This document shows, piece by piece, positions 54,344 through 55,986 of a stretch of 55,986 nucleotides of DNA. The DNA is taken from positions 1-55,986 of the forward strand of contig NZ_AUBH01000015.1 of assembly GCF_000429145.1 (NCBI RefSeq), in the 5' to 3' direction. Numbering within the stretch: position 1 is the stretch's first letter; each line of letters begins with the position of its first letter. The stretch is from Aestuariibacter salexigens DSM 15300 (GTDB lineage: Bacteria > Pseudomonadota > Gammaproteobacteria > Enterobacterales > Alteromonadaceae). The notes below the pieces were generated by a model, which saw only the letters and a program-made list of their open reading frames with translations, searched no databases and had not been told where the DNA came from. The translations under genes were made by a program, and so were the position numbers.

Positions 54344-55589
54344 CCTTCAATAAATACGTCGTACGAAAGCCGATCCCCTTCAACCATACATGGTCCCGTC
54401 TGGTAAAGGTAAACTGACCTGATGTCATCTGATACGTTGATGCATCCAATTGAATATGATTATCCAGGCCATGGCTCTCCATTCTACTCGCTAGGTTAAC
54501 CGTGTTGCCCCACAGATCCAAAACGGGTTTATAGGCCCCGATAATGCCGGCAATCACCGGGCCACTGCTAATGCCCGTGCGTAGTGACGACTGCAGTTGC
54601 AACTGCTTACAGCGAGCTCGGTAGGCTCGCGTGATAGCCAGAGCAAAGCGACACGCTTGCTGTGCCGGTGTGTTGCTCAGATTGCTACCTGTATTTGCAT
54701 CGTACAGTCCTGCCACGGCGATATATTGATCGCCGTTGGTTTTCACTTTCTCCAGGCCATGATAGGTAAGTATTTGGTCAAATTCACGATGGATATCATC
54801 AAGCAACGTGACCAGTGCTAAATCATCCAGCGTTTGGGCCAGACGTGTAAAGTTGTTCATGTCCGCAAAGACTACGCTAACACAGGGGTATTCAACAGCG
54901 ATCCGTTGCCTGTTATGTTGCCAGCACCTGGCAATCGGTTTGGGCAGAATTTCTGATAACAATACGCTGTCTTTGGCGAGTGACAGGTGACGTTGCGTCC
55001 ACGCCTGACGTGCCAGTTGATGACACAACACTGAGGTCAGCAAACATGCGGCCAGCAGGGTTATCTGATTACACAGCTGCAAATACTGCTGAGGTTGCCA
55101 TGTGGGACCGCCCAGCGCGTTTATGCGCACCACTTGCAGCGCGACGAATGCGATGCTGACCAGCGCAGTACAGCCTGCCATTAATGCACGCTCTTTGTGG
55201 GCAAAGATAAATGCGATAACGAAAATTGCCAGCAGCAGAAAATAGGGCGTGCCAATATCAGCAGTCCATAGCAGCGTTGACCACGCAAGGTAGCTGGTGA
55301 AACCGGCCACCAATAACAATTTGGCCGTCACCAACCTGTTGAGCGAAAGGCAATAAGATACGGCCAACATGATAGCAGCGTGAACCAATATGCAGAGCAG
55401 CAGTGGTGCTGCCCGCCCTGATTCCACAGGAGTAAAATGTAAGACAACCGGAATTTGCAGGATAATAAAGCTGCACATAAGCAGCGCACATAAATGGGTC
55501 AGCATGCCGGGCGTATCGGTGGCGACGCTGACGTCAAAAAAAGATGCGTTTAAAAGCCGCCGCTGCAGTACATTAAACATGAGTTCCAT
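54315..55589 (-). CDS. Membrane class III adenylate cyclase
   Basis: 424 aa. Six hydrophobic helices in about the first 195 residues, then a class III cyclase domain. Metal aspartates are in VVFADMNNFTRLA and VKTNGDQYIAVAG, and the transition-state Asn and Arg in GNTVNLASRME. The purine-selecting residues are Lys (EKVKTNGD) and Asp (VLDLWGN), which predicts ATP, hence cAMP. All catalytic positions are kept. Start either 55589 or 55580. The T-tailed hairpin 11 bases upstream, and the IS3 element beyond it, leave little room for its own promoter. Confidence 0.9.
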   Translation of the reverse strand: MELMFNVLQRRLLNASFFDVSVATDTPGMLTHLCALLMCSFIILQIPVVLHFTPVESGRAAPLLLCILVHAAIMLAVSYCLSLNRLVTAKLLLVAGFTSYLAWSTLLWTADIGTPYFLLLAIFVIAFIFAHKERALMAGCTALVSIAFVALQVVRINALGGPTWQPQQYLQLCNQITLLAACLLTSVLCHQLARQAWTQRHLSLAKDSVLLSEILPKPIARCWQHNRQRIAVEYPCVSVVFADMNNFTRLAQTLDDLALVTLLDDIHREFDQILTYHGLEKVKTNGDQYIAVAGLYDANTGSNLSNTPAQQACRFALAITRAYRARCKQLQLQSSLRTGISSGPVIAGIIGAYKPVLDLWGNTVNLASRMESHGLDNHIQLDASTYQMTSGQFTFTRRDHVWLKGIGFRTTYLLKDDAVELSTN

Positions 55590-55600
55590 CTCAAATAAAA

Positions 55601-55623
55601 AAGGGTGACATCATGTCACCCTT
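55601..55623 (-). terminator. Hairpin directly upstream of cyclase gene
   Basis: AAGGGTGACA-TCA-TGTCACCCTT, a perfect 10-bp stem, followed on the minus strand by TTTTTATTT and then the cyclase start within about a dozen bases. Confidence 0.8.
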
Positions 55624-55636
55624 CCAGTGTACTTGG

Positions 55637-55986
55637 TGACCCGTCCTAAATAGCGTTGACACTTTTCCAACCTTTTTTGGAGAGTGTAATGCATTCAATA
55701 AATAGACGAACTCAGCGTGATTATTCCCTCGCTTTTAAATTGGCAGTTGTTGATCAGGTAGAAAAGGGAGAGTTGACGTATCAACAAGCTCAATACAAGT
55801 ATGGTATTCAGGGTAGTTCGACAGTTTTAGTTTGGCTTCGCAGGCATGGTCGTCTAGATTGGTCCTTAGGCACACCCAGGTTTTTTAAACGGGGAGCAAC
55901 CATGAGCGAGCAAGAAACAGAGTTGACGCCGGAACAACGTATTAAACAGCTCGAACAACAGTTGGCCGACACGAAAATGAAAGCTG
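55637..55986 (+). mobile_element. Left part of an IS3-family insertion sequence
   Basis: The left end appears to be TGACCCGTCCTAAATAGCG followed by TTGACAC, a terminal-repeat type known for IS3-family elements in marine gammaproteobacteria, 52 bases before the orfA start. It runs off the window, so the right end, orfB and target duplication are not seen. Confidence 0.8.
55689..55986 (+). CDS. IS3-family transposase OrfA (partial)
   Basis: 99 codons from ATG 55689, open to the edge, with TTTGGAGAG upstream. Helix-turn-helix region RDYSLAFKLAVVDQVEKGELTYQQAQYKYGIQGSSTVLVWLRRHG is typical of IS3 OrfA, followed by the start of a leucine-zipper region (LTPEQRIKQLEQQLADTK). Mediates transposition with OrfB through a programmed frameshift in this family. 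Confidence 0.92.
   Translation, partial: MHSINRRTQRDYSLAFKLAVVDQVEKGELTYQQAQYKYGIQGSSTVLVWLRRHGRLDWSLGTPRFFKRGATMSEQETELTPEQRIKQLEQQLADTKMKA

Overview
The window looks like a chromosome segment of a marine gammaproteobacterium of the order Alteromonadales, most likely Alteromonadaceae. The grounds are the gene content and order (rimP-nusA-infB-rbfA-truB-rpsO, ssrA next to smpB and ratA-rnfH, ppsR divergent from ppsA, a YdiJ-type dehydrogenase, RoxA), the Alteromonadales-type small families, a tmRNA tag ending ANDENYALAA, and a TonB receptor / hybrid kinase repertoire. No taxonomic search was possible, so this is inference.

Layout. 1-9140: two paralogous secreted DUF3718-like genes flank a lipid/hydrophobic-substrate block: an SDR and a haloalkane-dehalogenase-type hydrolase on the minus strand, then a plus-strand beta-oxidation operon (hydratase/dehydrogenase, thiolase, 600-aa acyl-CoA dehydrogenase) and an epoxide-hydrolase-like protein. 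A 150-bp MITE-like element sits at 526-675. 9284-14343: LysR regulator divergent from a MaoC hydratase, a TonB-dependent receptor, phhB and initiator tRNA-fMet. 14500-22850: a small Cys-rich ORF, short tandem repeats, DUF411, an LruC-domain protein with its lipoprotein partner, a periplasmic binding protein, an MDR oxidoreductase and a TPR hybrid histidine kinase. 22888-29683: the translation/transcription operon rimP-nusA-infB-rbfA-truB, with a long leader carrying two intrinsic terminators, then rpsO. 29700-31400: REP-like palindromes and a thioredoxin-like gene cut by an in-frame amber codon, downstream of a coiled-coil membrane protein.

31623-35303 is a tight three-gene cassette (M42-type peptidase, RimK-like ATP-grasp ligase with an extra N-terminal region, GNAT fused to a C39/papain-like peptidase) that should make and trim an unknown peptide-like metabolite. 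A DUF2252 protein and a very large PilZ protein converge on it. 39073-41369 holds what I think is the most novel locus: two tiny tandem genes (44 and 52 codons) with textbook double-glycine leaders and related cores, a strong hairpin, a 66-aa two-helix membrane protein as candidate immunity gene, and a CTGT-N8-ACAG LexA-like box between them and a divergent secreted META/SH3 protein. The signal peptide of that META/SH3 protein is cut off by a TAG codon.

41382-48775: tmRNA (with a second copy of part of its 3' end nearby), a MerR regulator with a classic 19-bp-spacer promoter driving an old-yellow-enzyme gene, smpB, ratA-rnfH, ppsR and ppsA. 48840-55986: a PGPGW membrane protein, ydiJ, a DUF4826-like protein, a GNAT, roxA and a membrane adenylate cyclase. 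Just upstream of the cyclase lies a terminator hairpin and the left end of an IS3-family element that runs off the window.
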